From Caballeronia zhejiangensis (GTDB taxonomy: Bacteria > Pseudomonadota > Gammaproteobacteria > Burkholderiales > Burkholderiaceae), in assembly GCF_000698575.1 (NCBI RefSeq), contig NZ_JFHD01000004.1:248001-312000 (forward strand): a stretch of DNA of 64,000 nt, written 5' to 3'. The notes under the pieces are model-generated. The model was not told where the DNA came from and made no database searches. It was given only the letters and a program-made list of their open reading frames with translations. Made by a program: the position numbers and the translations under genes. Each line of letters opens with the position of its first letter. Positions within the stretch are counted from its first letter, which is position 1. Below, piece by piece: positions 33,962 to 43,048 of the stretch.

Positions 33962-34956
33962 GACAGGTAATCCTTCTCGCGGACCAGCGTGCTCTCGAGA
34001 TAATCGGGTTCGTCTTCGACCTTCAGAACCGTGACCCACACGAGCATCAAACGCAGCGCATCGGGTTCCAGTATCACCGACGAAAGGCGTGCGCGATGCT
34101 CGTCGTCGCGGGTGTCGATGCGCGTCGTGAAAGCCAGGCGCACCTTCGGCAGCGCGAAGGACATCGACCCTGCGGGCGTGAGGTTGATCAGTTCGACCGG
34201 CTCTCCGCCCTGCAGAGGGCTTGCGGGTTGCTGATCGGGTGGAGCGCACTGCAAGGAGTGCGGACTCCAATCCTCGGGCAACAGCGGCGAGCGATCGCGC
34301 ATCCACGCATCGTCGTAAGTGCCGGCGCGTTCCCGCCTCGGCGACCAGAAGCTGTCGATGGCGCCGAACCCGGCGGGGCCATCCTTGTCCAGACGTCCGC
34401 TCGGGTATTCGAAATTGGGCATCGCCATGCCTTCCCGGCTCTGCCCTGCGCCGACTACGCCTCGCCCGACCGGATTTCGGGCGTCATAGCCGTGTCTGGC
34501 GGGGTCGTCGCCGGGCGCATCGTAGCCGCCATAAGCGAGCTCGTAGATGACCGGCAGACGGACGACCGGCTCCGCCAGCATGCGTCCGGGCATCCCTTTT
34601 CCCCATCTACGATGTCCGCGAACACGCAGCGTCTTGCGAACCGGCCCAACCCGCATGTCGACCAGAAAGTCGTCGCTGGGCCTGCCGCCGGGCGCGTAAG
34701 CGGTACCGTTGAGCACGATGTCGGTCGTCGGCTTGGGCCCGAGCAAGTCCGAGTCGTAGCGAAGGCTGGACCGTCCGGGCGTGCCGGTGTATTCGGCGGT
34801 CTCGACCGGCGGCGTCTGCTCGTCCGCGAGCCGCGGTCCCGCCGGCGTGATGTCATAGGTCGCCTTTACCGCGACGATCCATTCGTGCGTGCCCTCCTTG
34901 TCGCGCGTCCATGACGTATCGACTTCGTAGGCAGTCCGATTCTCGATGCTCCACAT
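33958..34956 (-). CDS. DUF2169 type VI secretion adaptor protein
   Basis: A 332-residue DUF2169 protein. The family is recognised by the start MWSIENRTAYEVDTSWTRD, the IVAVKATYDI strand and LAYGGYD followed later by NPVGRG. It functions as an adaptor or chaperone that loads PAAR-like effectors onto VgrG in type VI secretion. It is coupled by ATGA to the ketosynthase-like gene and lies 61 bp after the TIGR02270 gene. There is no export signal, consistent with cytoplasmic loading. Confidence 0.88.
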   Translation of the reverse strand: MWSIENRTAYEVDTSWTRDKEGTHEWIVAVKATYDITPAGPRLADEQTPPVETAEYTGTPGRSSLRYDSDLLGPKPTTDIVLNGTAYAPGGRPSDDFLVDMRVGPVRKTLRVRGHRRWGKGMPGRMLAEPVVRLPVIYELAYGGYDAPGDDPARHGYDARNPVGRGVVGAGQSREGMAMPNFEYPSGRLDKDGPAGFGAIDSFWSPRRERAGTYDDAWMRDRSPLLPEDWSPHSLQCAPPDQQPASPLQGGEPVELINLTPAGSMSFALPKVRLAFTTRIDTRDDEHRARLSSVILEPDALRLMLVWVTVLKVEDEPDYLESTLVREKDYLS

Positions 34957-35017
34957 TGACGACCCCCTATCGCGAACAGTGTTAAGACGAAGCACGAAGA
35001 ATCGTTTTGAAAGAGCG

Positions 35018-36319
35018 TCAATCCATCGCCTGCAATGCGCGTCGCTGACGCCATGCAGGCGCTGCGCAATTGAAGAGCACGCTGCGCGGATCGGCGAGGC
35101 GCAGTTGAATGGCCGCCGCGGCGCGCTGCCGCTGAGCGCCATTGCGCAACACGTCGATGCACTGCGCTTTCGACGACAACGCGCCCATGAGATAGCGCCC
35201 GCTGCCCGGCATCCGCGCCTTGTTGGCGTGCCACCATGTGCGCGTCTTGTCGGGGTCCGGCCACGGCGCGCCGTCGTCCTCTTCCTCGGCGGCATCGGCA
35301 TCTTTTTCGCCGCCGGAATTCCCCGATGCCAACGGCGCGCGTTCCAGCCCGAGACGAACGAAATCGACTCCCGTGATGAGACTGAAGCTCTCGCCCGCGA
35401 GCCGCGCCACGCGGTCATCGTCCATACGGCCGATCAGCCACTGCGCATAACGTGGATCGCCGGTGAAACCGACGGCGCGAATCAGCCTGCGCGCACTCTC
35501 CGGTTTAGAAGCGAATCGCTCCAGCCATCGATGCGCATCGGCGGGCGCGAGCACGCTCGCCGCGAGCGCGAGCGCGATGTCGCCGAACATGGATGGCGTA
35601 GCCGCAATATCGCGAATGACCTCGAGCGCCTCGTCGCGATCGCCGAACAGCAGCGCGGATCGCGCGGCATGAAACCGGCATGACGCGTCCGCGTGATCGA
35701 GATGGGCCTGACATGTTCCGAGCAGATCGACGCGGCCGATATCACCCGCGCAGCGCAGCGCCCGGGCGCGCAGCACAGCGTCGTCGGAAACGAGCGCCGC
35801 GTCGAGATGCCGCTTCGGATCGACGCGATGCTGCGCACATCCCTCGATGCCAGCCAGTCGCGCGGCGGGGTCGTCGCACGCGAGCAGGATCGAGACGACA
35901 CCGGCGAGACGGCCCGGACTCACCCAGCCGAACGCCGAATGAAAGCCCGCTCTGGCATTGGGCGTGGCCTGACTCAAAGCGAGCAGCCGCATGATCGCCG
36001 GGTCCGAACGCGCCTCGATGCAACCGACGGCGGCGGTGAACAGTTCGCCCTTGCCCGCGTGCTCCAGCGCCCGAATGCTCGAACGCAGGCCGGCGCGTCC
36101 CGCCACGGCGATGCCGTCGAGATGCGCCGCGATGCGTTCGTCGAGCCGTGTCAGATCGGAGAGCCGCACATGCGGCGCGCGCACGAGACGGGAGCGGATT
36201 CGCCGCAAGGCGGCGGCGTCTTCGACATGTTGCTCCAGCACGCGGAAAAGCACGCCGCTCGCCGAGTCGGCGACCGGTTCGGCTTCGTCGGCTTTCGTCG
36301 TGTCCACGGCGACATGCAT
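35018..36319 (-). CDS. TIGR02270-family HEAT-like repeat protein
   Basis: A 433-residue cytosolic protein built of alpha-helical HEAT-like repeats, for example ARLAGIEGCAQHRVDP and VLRARALRCAGDIGRVDLL. The TIGR02270 family is recognised from GVDFVRLGLE, the acidic tract DADAAEEEDDGAPWPDPDKT and the conserved WWHANKARMPGSGRYLMG. It occurs almost only in type VI secretion islands. Its ATG overlaps the stop of the DUF6484 gene (TGATG). A scaffold or loading role is inferred; its biochemical function is unknown. Confidence 0.87.
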   Translation of the reverse strand: MHVAVDTTKADEAEPVADSASGVLFRVLEQHVEDAAALRRIRSRLVRAPHVRLSDLTRLDERIAAHLDGIAVAGRAGLRSSIRALEHAGKGELFTAAVGCIEARSDPAIMRLLALSQATPNARAGFHSAFGWVSPGRLAGVVSILLACDDPAARLAGIEGCAQHRVDPKRHLDAALVSDDAVLRARALRCAGDIGRVDLLGTCQAHLDHADASCRFHAARSALLFGDRDEALEVIRDIAATPSMFGDIALALAASVLAPADAHRWLERFASKPESARRLIRAVGFTGDPRYAQWLIGRMDDDRVARLAGESFSLITGVDFVRLGLERAPLASGNSGGEKDADAAEEEDDGAPWPDPDKTRTWWHANKARMPGSGRYLMGALSSKAQCIDVLRNGAQRQRAAAAIQLRLADPRSVLFNCAAPAWRQRRALQAMD

Positions 36320-36786
36320 CAGTTGATCTGCACCGATCCGCCGATGATGCGATTCAGTCCTGACGCACTGCTCGACACGCTGCTTCCGCGTATGCGCACA
36401 TGTCCGTCGCGCGTGAGCGTGATGCTGGCTTTTCCGCAACGCAGCACCATCTGCTCCTTCGCCGTCACGAGAAGCCGCTTGCCATCGGCGTCGACATCGA
36501 TCTGTGCGGGCGCATCGTCGAACGGCCAGGCTTCGCATCCGATCAGACAGCCGATGATGATCGGGCGCGTCGGGTCTCCGGCTTCGAACATCAGCGCGAC
36601 TTGACGGCCGATATGCATGCCGCGCAGATCGACGACCGTGCGCGCGACGAGCGCCGCGCTCCCCGGCTGGCCAGGGTAGACGACGAACGGGGACGCAGCG
36701 TCGCCATCGAGTCCGATCAACTCGCCGATCCTCACCCCGTCGATGGCCGCAAGAGGGCCTTGTTCGAGAAAATCGCGTCCGCTCAT
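36319..36786 (-). CDS. DUF6484 domain protein (VgrG-tip-like beta domain)
   Basis: A 155-residue beta-rich protein. GVRIGELIGLDGDAASPFVVYPGQ and RQVALMFEAGDPTRPIIIGCL resemble the OB-fold/gp5-like core of VgrG, and the C-terminus reads as a short beta strand series. It matches what is called DUF6484 in type VI islands. It is the first gene of the seven-gene minus-strand module. A full-length VgrG is not present in the module, so this small protein may interface with a VgrG encoded elsewhere. Confidence 0.8.
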   Translation of the reverse strand: MSGRDFLEQGPLAAIDGVRIGELIGLDGDAASPFVVYPGQPGSAALVARTVVDLRGMHIGRQVALMFEAGDPTRPIIIGCLIGCEAWPFDDAPAQIDVDADGKRLLVTAKEQMVLRCGKASITLTRDGHVRIRGSSVSSSASGLNRIIGGSVQIN

Positions 36787-36956
36787 CGCGTGCTCCTTCG
36801 CGTCTCATTCAAAGACGAACGAGCCGACGGCGATTTGCAAAGCTATCCATGACTTCGCGGCGCTTGAAATAAGCGCATCGCGAACCTATGCTCATTGAAC
36901 AGTCGAATCCGGTCCGCAAGCCCCATGCGGACGTCGTCAGTGGAAGGAGACGCCTC

Positions 36957-37526
36957 ATGCGTCTGTCGCTTATCTTCGTGGTCCTGTCGGCCGTGAGCGC
37001 AATGTCCCTGCATGCGGACGCAGACGACAGGCAGGACGGGCGACGACATCGCGACCAGCCCGCTCTGAAAGTATTCGATGCACAAGGCAAACTTATCGGA
37101 CGCCTTGCTTCTTACGGCGGCTACGACGGCGTGTTCCTCACGATCGACCGCGCGCTCGTCTTCGCGCAGATCACGCGCCTGAACAACAACGGCGAAGCGT
37201 ACGACTCGGCGAAATTCCAGTGGTCGACTTACGGACCATTCGACTACTCGACCGCCGATTGCAGCGGCTCGCCGATCATTCCTCCCGGCAGCGGCCCACG
37301 ACCGTCGATCGCGATGAGAACGGGCGCGGACGTCACGCTCCTGATCGCGGGCGATACGGACTCGTCGCCCGCTCAGGTCGTCGCGGTCTTCGACGGCAAG
37401 CAGTGCACGCCGCCGCCGACTATCGGGCACATGCCGCCATCCACCGCGCCCGTGCCCGCATTCACGGCCGAGACGAACTATCCGCTGACGGCTCATTATC
37501 CCGAGCCGCTCACCATCAGATATTGA
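36957..37526 (+). CDS. Secreted hypothetical protein, tandem paralogue 1
   Basis: A 189-residue exported protein starting at ATG 36957, after AAGGAGA. A signal peptide (LSLIFVVLSAVSAMSLHA) precedes a mature domain with LKVFDAQGKLIGRLASYGGYDGVFLTID, a DCSGSP motif and MRTGADVTLLIAG. It ends YPLTAHYPEPLTIRY, a tail shared with the next two genes. I do not recognise a named family. It is divergent from the type VI module. The paired cysteines (DCSG and CTPP) could form a disulfide in the periplasm or outside. Confidence 0.8.
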   Translation: MRLSLIFVVLSAVSAMSLHADADDRQDGRRHRDQPALKVFDAQGKLIGRLASYGGYDGVFLTIDRALVFAQITRLNNNGEAYDSAKFQWSTYGPFDYSTADCSGSPIIPPGSGPRPSIAMRTGADVTLLIAGDTDSSPAQVVAVFDGKQCTPPPTIGHMPPSTAPVPAFTAETNYPLTAHYPEPLTIRY

Positions 37527-37552
37527 TCGGGCACGATCGACGGAGACGCTTC

Positions 37553-38131
37553 ATGTGTCGAATGCTTGTTTTGCTGCTCGTCCTGTGCGCGAGCGTGAGC
37601 GCCGCCGATGAACGCGATAAACGCGATAAACGCGACGATCGCGCGCATTCCGGCGAGAACACATTGCGCCAGCCGATGGTGTACGACGCACAGGGAAAGC
37701 GCGTCGGCCCGCTGGAGGTTTATTCGGGCGTCAACGGCGTGTATCTCGCGATAGACGGCGAGCCCGTCTTCGTGGCGGTGAATCACAAGCGCGTCGGTCC
37801 GTTGCAGTATTCGGCCTCGCAATACGAATGGGTCGGCTATACGTTCGTGCCGTACCCATCGCGCGATTGCACCGGAAGCGTCGCCGTCGCGGATGCCGGC
37901 AGCCCCGCTCCGGCGATGCCGCTCAGAGAAGGCGCCGACGTGACCGTCTATATCGCGGGCAAGCAAATGTCCGGCAACGTGCAAGTGTGGTCGTTCAGGC
38001 AGACAGATCCGTCTACCGGGGCGACGACCTGCCTGACGAGTCTGTCTGACCAAGGCGCCAACTACTGGGCCATCGAGCGCACGTATCCGCTGACGCAGCA
38101 TTATCCCGAGCCGTTGCGCGTGGCTTATTGA
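37553..38131 (+). CDS. Secreted hypothetical protein, tandem paralogue 2
   Basis: A 192-residue exported protein starting 26 bp after the previous stop. The signal peptide is LVLLLVLCASVSA. A charged DERDKRDKRDDR stretch after cleavage is encoded by a 9-bp repeat. The mature part repeats the family plan: MVYDAQGKRVGPLEVYSGVNGVYLAID, DCTGSV and LREGADVTVYIAG. The tail is YPLTQHYPEPLRVAY. Same strand and spacing as its paralogues indicate one operon. Function unknown. Confidence 0.8.
   Translation: MCRMLVLLLVLCASVSAADERDKRDKRDDRAHSGENTLRQPMVYDAQGKRVGPLEVYSGVNGVYLAIDGEPVFVAVNHKRVGPLQYSASQYEWVGYTFVPYPSRDCTGSVAVADAGSPAPAMPLREGADVTVYIAGKQMSGNVQVWSFRQTDPSTGATTCLTSLSDQGANYWAIERTYPLTQHYPEPLRVAY
37613..37635 (+). 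repeat. Short 9-bp tandem repeat in paralogue 2
   Basis: CGCGATAAA occurs twice in tandem followed by a partial third unit. It encodes the DKRDKRD stretch after the signal peptide. One unit equals three codons, so slippage would keep the frame. Confidence 0.7.
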
Positions 38132-38164
38132 CGGAAGACGCGCACGGACCGCACGGAGACCGAC

Positions 38165-38704
38165 ATGAGGCACTGGCTGATCGGAGCGCTGATCGCGCTA
38201 TACGCAACAACATCGCCCGCCGATGACTTCGCGCATCAGGCAAGGCATCGCCCTGTCAGGGTGTTCGATGCGAACGGTCACGTCATCGGCGATCTCACGA
38301 TCTTCGCCGCGCAAAACGGCGTCGCGCTGACGGCCGGAGACGCAACCGCCGTGATTCCCATTGCACGCGTACAGGACGCGACCTTTCACTTTTCCGCGAC
38401 CGACTTCAACTGGCTCGCGACGAAGGTCGTCGATTTCGCATCGCCCGATTGCAGCGGCGATCCGATCCTCGACTCGCTCAACGGACCGCGCGCCGCGCTC
38501 GCCGTCAGACGCGGCAACGACGTCACCGTGTACTTCGCGGCCGAAGGCGTCACGCAGTCGTTCCAGGCGAATTCGGCGCTCGATCCGAACGCGGCGAACG
38601 GATGCCGTCCGTTCACGGCATCCATCACGCTTTCGGGCTTCAAGGTCGGCGCGACGCTCGCGATCAGCCGCACGCATCCCGAGCCGCTCAGGATCGGCTA
38701 TTGA
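38165..38704 (+). CDS. Secreted hypothetical protein, tandem paralogue 3
   Basis: A 179-residue exported protein, 33 bp after paralogue 2. The signal peptide is short (LIGALIALYATTSPA). The mature domain again has VRVFDANGHVIGDLTIFAAQNGVALTAG, DCSGDPILDSLNGPR and VRRGNDVTVYFAA, and ends HPEPLRIGY. It lacks the charged linker of paralogue 2. It is convergent with tauC, only six bases away. The three genes look like the product of old tandem duplication. Confidence 0.8.
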   Translation: MRHWLIGALIALYATTSPADDFAHQARHRPVRVFDANGHVIGDLTIFAAQNGVALTAGDATAVIPIARVQDATFHFSATDFNWLATKVVDFASPDCSGDPILDSLNGPRAALAVRRGNDVTVYFAAEGVTQSFQANSALDPNAANGCRPFTASITLSGFKVGATLAISRTHPEPLRIGY

Positions 38705-38710
38705 AAGGCA

Positions 38711-39616
38711 TCACACGCGGCCTTTCCACGGCACCATCGCTTTTTCCAGATACCGCATCAGCAGATCGAAGCAAAGCGCGAAGAAGCCGATCACGATGAT
38801 GCCCATGATGACGACATCGCTCGCAAGAAACTCGGCCGCGTTGAGCACCATGAAGCCGAGACCGCGCGTCGAAGCGACCATCTCCGCCGCGACGAGCGTC
38901 GTCCAGCCGACGCCGATGCCGATACGCATGCCCGTGAAAATCTCCGGCAGCGCGGACTTGAGGATCACATGCGTGACGACCTGCGTGCGCGACGCGCCCA
39001 TCGAATACGCGGCGTGGATCTGCTCGATCGACACCGAGCGCACGCCCGCGCGCGCGGCGATCGCGAGCGGCGCGAAGATCGCGAGATAGATCAGGAAGAT
39101 CTTGGAGAACTCGCCGATGCCGAACCAGATGATGATGAGCGGCAAATACGCGAGCGGCGGCAGCGGCCGGTAAAACTCGATCGGCGGATCGAACACGCCG
39201 CGCGCGTGCCGCGAGACGCCCATCATCACGCCGACCGGAATCGCCGTCGCACACGCGAGCGCGAATGCGCCGAACACGCGCAGCAAGCTCGCGACGACGT
39301 GTTCCGCGAGCGTCGAGTTCGCGAAGCCATCGCTCGCCACCGCGATGAACTTCGCATAGACCGCTTGCGGCGACGGCAGAAAGAGCGGCTTGACCCAGTG
39401 CATGCCGGTGATCAGAAACCAGCCGGCCACGAGCACGGCGACGGTCGCGATGCTCATCGCGAAGCTGCTGCCGTAGCCTGGCACGCCGAACGTGTCGCCC
39501 GGCTTCACCGGCTTCTTCTTCGATTGCCGCGCGGGCCGGCCCGGCGGACGCCGCGATGCGCCGATGCCGCTGTCGATCGCGGGACCCGGCACCGTCATCG
39601 ATGCGCGCTTAACCAT
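38711..39616 (-). CDS. tauC: Taurine/sulfonate ABC transporter permease
   Basis: A 301-residue permease of the TauC/SsuC group, about six transmembrane helices. ATG 39616 is preferred, giving an 8-bp overlap with the end of the ATPase gene. The cytoplasmic N-terminus is unusually basic ([17 protein letters not shown]). Family landmarks are [23 protein letters not shown] and the coupling loop [25 protein letters not shown]. It is the last gene of the tauA-tauB-tauC unit as ordered here. Sulfonate specificity rests on the neighbouring binding protein. Confidence 0.9.
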   Translation of the reverse strand: MVKRASMTVPGPAIDSGIGASRRPPGRPARQSKKKPVKPGDTFGVPGYGSSFAMSIATVAVLVAGWFLITGMHWVKPLFLPSPQAVYAKFIAVASDGFANSTLAEHVVASLLRVFGAFALACATAIPVGVMMGVSRHARGVFDPPIEFYRPLPPLAYLPLIIIWFGIGEFSKIFLIYLAIFAPLAIAARAGVRSVSIEQIHAAYSMGASRTQVVTHVILKSALPEIFTGMRIGIGVGWTTLVAAEMVASTRGLGFMVLNAAEFLASDVVIMGIIVIGFFALCFDLLMRYLEKAMVPWKGRV

Positions 39617-40424
39617 GATGAATCTCCTCCGCATGATGAGCGGCGCGCTCGTCGCCGTAGATGATGCCGAGCACCCGCTCGCGCATCTCGATGAAATCGG
39701 GGCTGGACTTGATCGCGCGCGCATCGCGTGTGGCGAGGAAGCGGCGGTTGAAATCGAGATCGTAGCTATGCGTGATGCGGCCCGGACGCGGCGACATCAC
39801 GATCAGCCTGCTCGCCAGAAAAAGCGCCTCCTCGACGCTATGCGTGATGAAGAACAACATCTTCTGCGTGCGCTGCCAGACATCGAGCAGCAGCTCCTGG
39901 ATGGTCTCGCGCGTGAGGGCATCGAGCGCGGCCATCGGCTCGTCCATCAGCAGCATCGCCGGATCGCAGGTCAGCGCGCGCGCAATGCCGACGCGCTGCT
40001 GCATGCCGCCCGACAGCTGATAAATCATGTGCCGATGAAAATCCTGAAGGCCGACGAGCGCGAGATTGCGCTTCGCGATGTCCTCGCGCTGCGCCTTCGG
40101 CACGCCTTGCAGCTTCAGGCCGAAGGTCGCGTTGTCGAGCACGTTGAGCCACGGCAAGAGCGCGTGCTTCTGGAACACGACGCCGCGATCGGCGCCCGGC
40201 CCTTCTACCGGCCTGCCGTTGAGCAGCATCTCACCCGATGACGGCGCGATGAAACCCGCCATCAGCGATAAAAGCGTCGTCTTGCCGCAACCCGACGCAC
40301 CCAGCGCGACGACGAATTCGCCATCGCCGATAGTGAGATCGATGCCGTCGAGCGCTTGCACGCGCTCGCCCGGGCGTCGGCCCGGAAACACCACGCTCAC
40401 GTTCTTCACCTGCATGCAACCCAT
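39609..40424 (-). CDS. tauB: Taurine/sulfonate ABC transporter ATPase
   Basis: A 271-residue ATPase of the nitrate/sulfonate/taurine family. Walker A is GASGCGKTT, the signature [15 protein letters not shown], Walker B LLMDEP, with the H-loop in [36 protein letters not shown] is typical of TauB/SsuB. The stop overlaps the permease start. It is 49 bp downstream of the binding-protein gene. Confidence 0.93.
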   Translation of the reverse strand: MGCMQVKNVSVVFPGRRPGERVQALDGIDLTIGDGEFVVALGASGCGKTTLLSLMAGFIAPSSGEMLLNGRPVEGPGADRGVVFQKHALLPWLNVLDNATFGLKLQGVPKAQREDIAKRNLALVGLQDFHRHMIYQLSGGMQQRVGIARALTCDPAMLLMDEPMAALDALTRETIQELLLDVWQRTQKMLFFITHSVEEALFLASRLIVMSPRPGRITHSYDLDFNRRFLATRDARAIKSSPDFIEMRERVLGIIYGDERAAHHAEEIHHG

Positions 40425-40473
40425 ATGTCCTCCGGACTCGGATGTGCCAAGGGCAAGCGGCGCGCGGCCGGGC

Positions 40474-41550
40474 TTATTTCAGTTTTTCCGCGGCTTCGAC
40501 GTATTCCGCCGTCACGAACTTCGAATAGTCCGGCAGCACGGCGTCGACGCGCTTCTGCTGCTTCAGGAAGTCCGCCGTGTCCTTGAGCGCGAAGGCCGCG
40601 CGGCTCGATGCGCCGCCGCCGAGCCACTGCTTCGTCGCCTGCTCCTGCGCCGACGGATAGCCATACAGCGAAAGCGAGCCCGGCACGTCGGCCGGCGCGC
40701 CGCCGATCGTCTTCGCGATGGCCGCGGCCTGCTGCGACTGCGCGGTCCATTTGGCCGGATCGTTGCGGTATTGCGCATCGAGATCGGAGATGGCCTTGAC
40801 GAACTTCGCCATGAAGTCCTTGTGCGCTTCGCCCCACGCACGATCGACCGCGATGCCGTCGAACGTCGGCTTGCCGAGCTTGGACAGATCGCCCGACGTA
40901 ATCAGCACCTTGCCGCTCTTCTTGAGTTGCGAGAGCGCCGGATCCCACACGTAGGCAGCGTCGATATCGCCGCGCTCCCACGCCGCCGCGATCTGATTCG
41001 GCTGCATGTTGAGAATCTTCACCGACGACGGATCGATGCCCCAGTGCTGCAGCGCGAACATCGTGTGATAGTGCGTCGTCGAGACGAACGGGACGCCGAT
41101 GGTCTTGCCCTTCAGATCCGCCGGCTTGGCGATGCCCGAGCCGTTGCGCACGACCATCGCCTCGGCTTCGTTGATGTTGTCGAGAATCCAGAAGAGCTGC
41201 GCGTCCACGCCCTGGCTGACGGCGGCGGCGAGCGGGCTGGAGCCGATCACGCCGATCTTGATGTCGCCCGAGGCCATCGCGGTCGCCACCTTCGCGCCGG
41301 ATTCGAACTGCCGCCAGTTGATCTTGTAGCCGGTCGCCTTGGCGATGGAGCCATCGGCGATGCCGACGACCCAGGGATCGACGATCTGCTGATACGCGAT
41401 CGTCACTTCCTTGTCTTCGGCGTTCGCGGCCTGCGCGCCGCCCCACGCGCACACGGCGACGGCGAGTGTCGCCAGCGCGCGCGCCGGCGAGAACTTTCTA
41501 AGCAACTTGCCCGGCAGGCGTTTCAAGCCACAGACGCGGATCGTGTTCAT
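40474..41550 (-). CDS. tauA: Taurine-binding periplasmic protein
   Basis: A 358-residue binding protein starting at ATG 41550. The signal peptide ends [10 protein letters not shown]. The mature part follows E. coli TauA closely in pattern: [66 protein letters not shown] and [14 protein letters not shown]. It delivers taurine or a related sulfonate to TauBC. The dioxygenase gene tauD is not adjacent, so desulfonation must occur elsewhere. Expression under sulfate limitation is expected from the family. Confidence 0.92.
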   Translation of the reverse strand: MNTIRVCGLKRLPGKLLRKFSPARALATLAVAVCAWGGAQAANAEDKEVTIAYQQIVDPWVVGIADGSIAKATGYKINWRQFESGAKVATAMASGDIKIGVIGSSPLAAAVSQGVDAQLFWILDNINEAEAMVVRNGSGIAKPADLKGKTIGVPFVSTTHYHTMFALQHWGIDPSSVKILNMQPNQIAAAWERGDIDAAYVWDPALSQLKKSGKVLITSGDLSKLGKPTFDGIAVDRAWGEAHKDFMAKFVKAISDLDAQYRNDPAKWTAQSQQAAAIAKTIGGAPADVPGSLSLYGYPSAQEQATKQWLGGGASSRAAFALKDTADFLKQQKRVDAVLPDYSKFVTAEYVEAAEKLK

Positions 41551-41733
41551 GACGGTTCCTGGAGAAGTGGAAAATCGGGCTCGCCGGCGCGGCATTCCCC
41601 GTTTCGGTGCGGTCCGTCGCGCAAGCGGCGAACCGATGACCGAGTATCCACAGCGAAAAATCCAGGAAGTTAGTGCCAGACGGGAACAATCGTTGAGTCC
41701 ACATTCCGTCGGGCGGCGGGAAGGCTTCTTATG

Positions 41734-41760
41734 AAGGCGTCGGCGCTACGGATGCGCCTT
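41734..41760 (-). terminator. Hairpin after the sugar-binding protein gene
   Basis: AAGGCG (41734-41739) and CGCCTT (41755-41760) form a 6-bp stem with a 15-nt loop directly after the stop of the minus-strand binding-protein gene. No T-run follows. It is a weak terminator candidate. Confidence 0.35.
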
Positions 41761-43008
41761 TTATTTGATCTTCGCGGCGGCGGCGAGCTTGCGCACGCCT
41801 TCCTTCGCATCCTCGTTCGAGTTCATGAAATTCGTCACGACGTCGGTGATCGCGCCCGCCGTCACCGGCGATTGAAGTTCGCCGAAAGCCAGCGAAGGCA
41901 GGAAGCCGCCCGACTTGATCGTCGCCTGCTCGTCCGCGCGAGACTTCTTCGCGCAGCTGTCGAACTTGTCCATCGGCACATCGAGGCGAACGGGAATCGA
42001 ACCCTTGTTGAGGCTGAACTGTTCCTGGAATTCGGGCGACATGATCGTCTTCGCCATCGCGATCTGTCCCGGCGTCGCATCCTTCTTCCCGTTCTGCTGG
42101 AAGAACACGAAGGCATCCGCCGTGTACGTGTAGGCGTTCGACGTGCCCGGAGCGGGCGCGCAGACGAAGTCGACGTCCGCCTTCTTGCTCGCGTTCGCGA
42201 ATTCGCCCTTGGCCCAGTCGCCCATGAACTGCATGCCGCCCGAGCCCGAGATCACCATCGCGGTGGCGAGATTCCAGTCGCGGCCGTGATAGGCCTTGTC
42301 GAAGTAAGTGCGTATCTTCTGCACCGTCTCGAAGACCTGAATCATTTGCGGCGACGTGAGCGTCTTCTGATCGAGATCGATGAGCGCCTTGCGATAAAAG
42401 TCCGTGCCTTGCGACAGCACGACCGTCTCCCAGATGGTCATGTCCTGCCACGGCTGACCGCCATGCGCGACAGGCGTGATGCCCGCCGCGCGAAATTTGT
42501 CGGCAAGCGCGAAGAACTCCGGCCACGTCGTGGGCGGCTTGCCACCGACCTTGTCGAGATCCCCCTTGTTGATCCACAGCCAGTTGATCCGATGCACCGA
42601 GAACGGCGCGGCGACGTAATGTCCGCCCGACTTCATCGCGTTGTCGATCTGCGCGGGCGTGTGCGCTTTCCAGTCGGCCGAGGCCTGATCGATCGTGACG
42701 ACCACGCCCTGATCGGCCCAGTCCTGAATCAGCGGTCCTTTGATCTGCGCGGCGGAGGGCGCGTTGCCCGAGATCACCTGTGTCTTCAGCGCGGTCATGG
42801 CCGCCGTGCCCGATCCGCCCGCGACGGCGAAGTCCTTCCATTCGTATCCTTGCTTGCTCATGTCGTCCTTGAGCACGCGGATCGCTTTCGATTCGCCACC
42901 GGAAGTCCACCAGTGCAGGACCGAGATCTGTTCGGCGGCCGATACCGCGTGCGTGCCGGCGATGAACATCGCGACGGCTGCCGCAACCGACATCGTTGAT
43001 CGTTTCAT
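41761..43008 (-). CDS. Family 1 sugar-type ABC substrate-binding protein, orphan
   Basis: A 415-residue periplasmic binding protein. The signal peptide ends HAVSA-AE, and the mature start is EQISVLHWWTSGGESKAIRVLK, characteristic of glucose/mannose-type binding proteins (GtsA group). Other landmarks are APFSVHRINWLWINK and ISGSGGMQFMGDWAKGEF. No sugar permease or ATPase gene is adjacent. It lies 40 bp downstream of a DUF1479 gene in the same direction and may be co-transcribed with it. The ligand is probably a monosaccharide or derivative, not proven. Confidence 0.88.
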   Translation of the reverse strand: MKRSTMSVAAAVAMFIAGTHAVSAAEQISVLHWWTSGGESKAIRVLKDDMSKQGYEWKDFAVAGGSGTAAMTALKTQVISGNAPSAAQIKGPLIQDWADQGVVVTIDQASADWKAHTPAQIDNAMKSGGHYVAAPFSVHRINWLWINKGDLDKVGGKPPTTWPEFFALADKFRAAGITPVAHGGQPWQDMTIWETVVLSQGTDFYRKALIDLDQKTLTSPQMIQVFETVQKIRTYFDKAYHGRDWNLATAMVISGSGGMQFMGDWAKGEFANASKKADVDFVCAPAPGTSNAYTYTADAFVFFQQNGKKDATPGQIAMAKTIMSPEFQEQFSLNKGSIPVRLDVPMDKFDSCAKKSRADEQATIKSGGFLPSLAFGELQSPVTAGAITDVVTNFMNSNEDAKEGVRKLAAAAKIK

Positions 43009-43048
43009 TGCTTGTCTCCGGGTTTTATTTATTTATGAAGCGACGCGT

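Noticed and set aside
31733..33970. 745-codon plus-strand open frame across the type VI module
   Set aside because: Antisense shadow; the minus strand carries overlapping, coupled genes with clear families.
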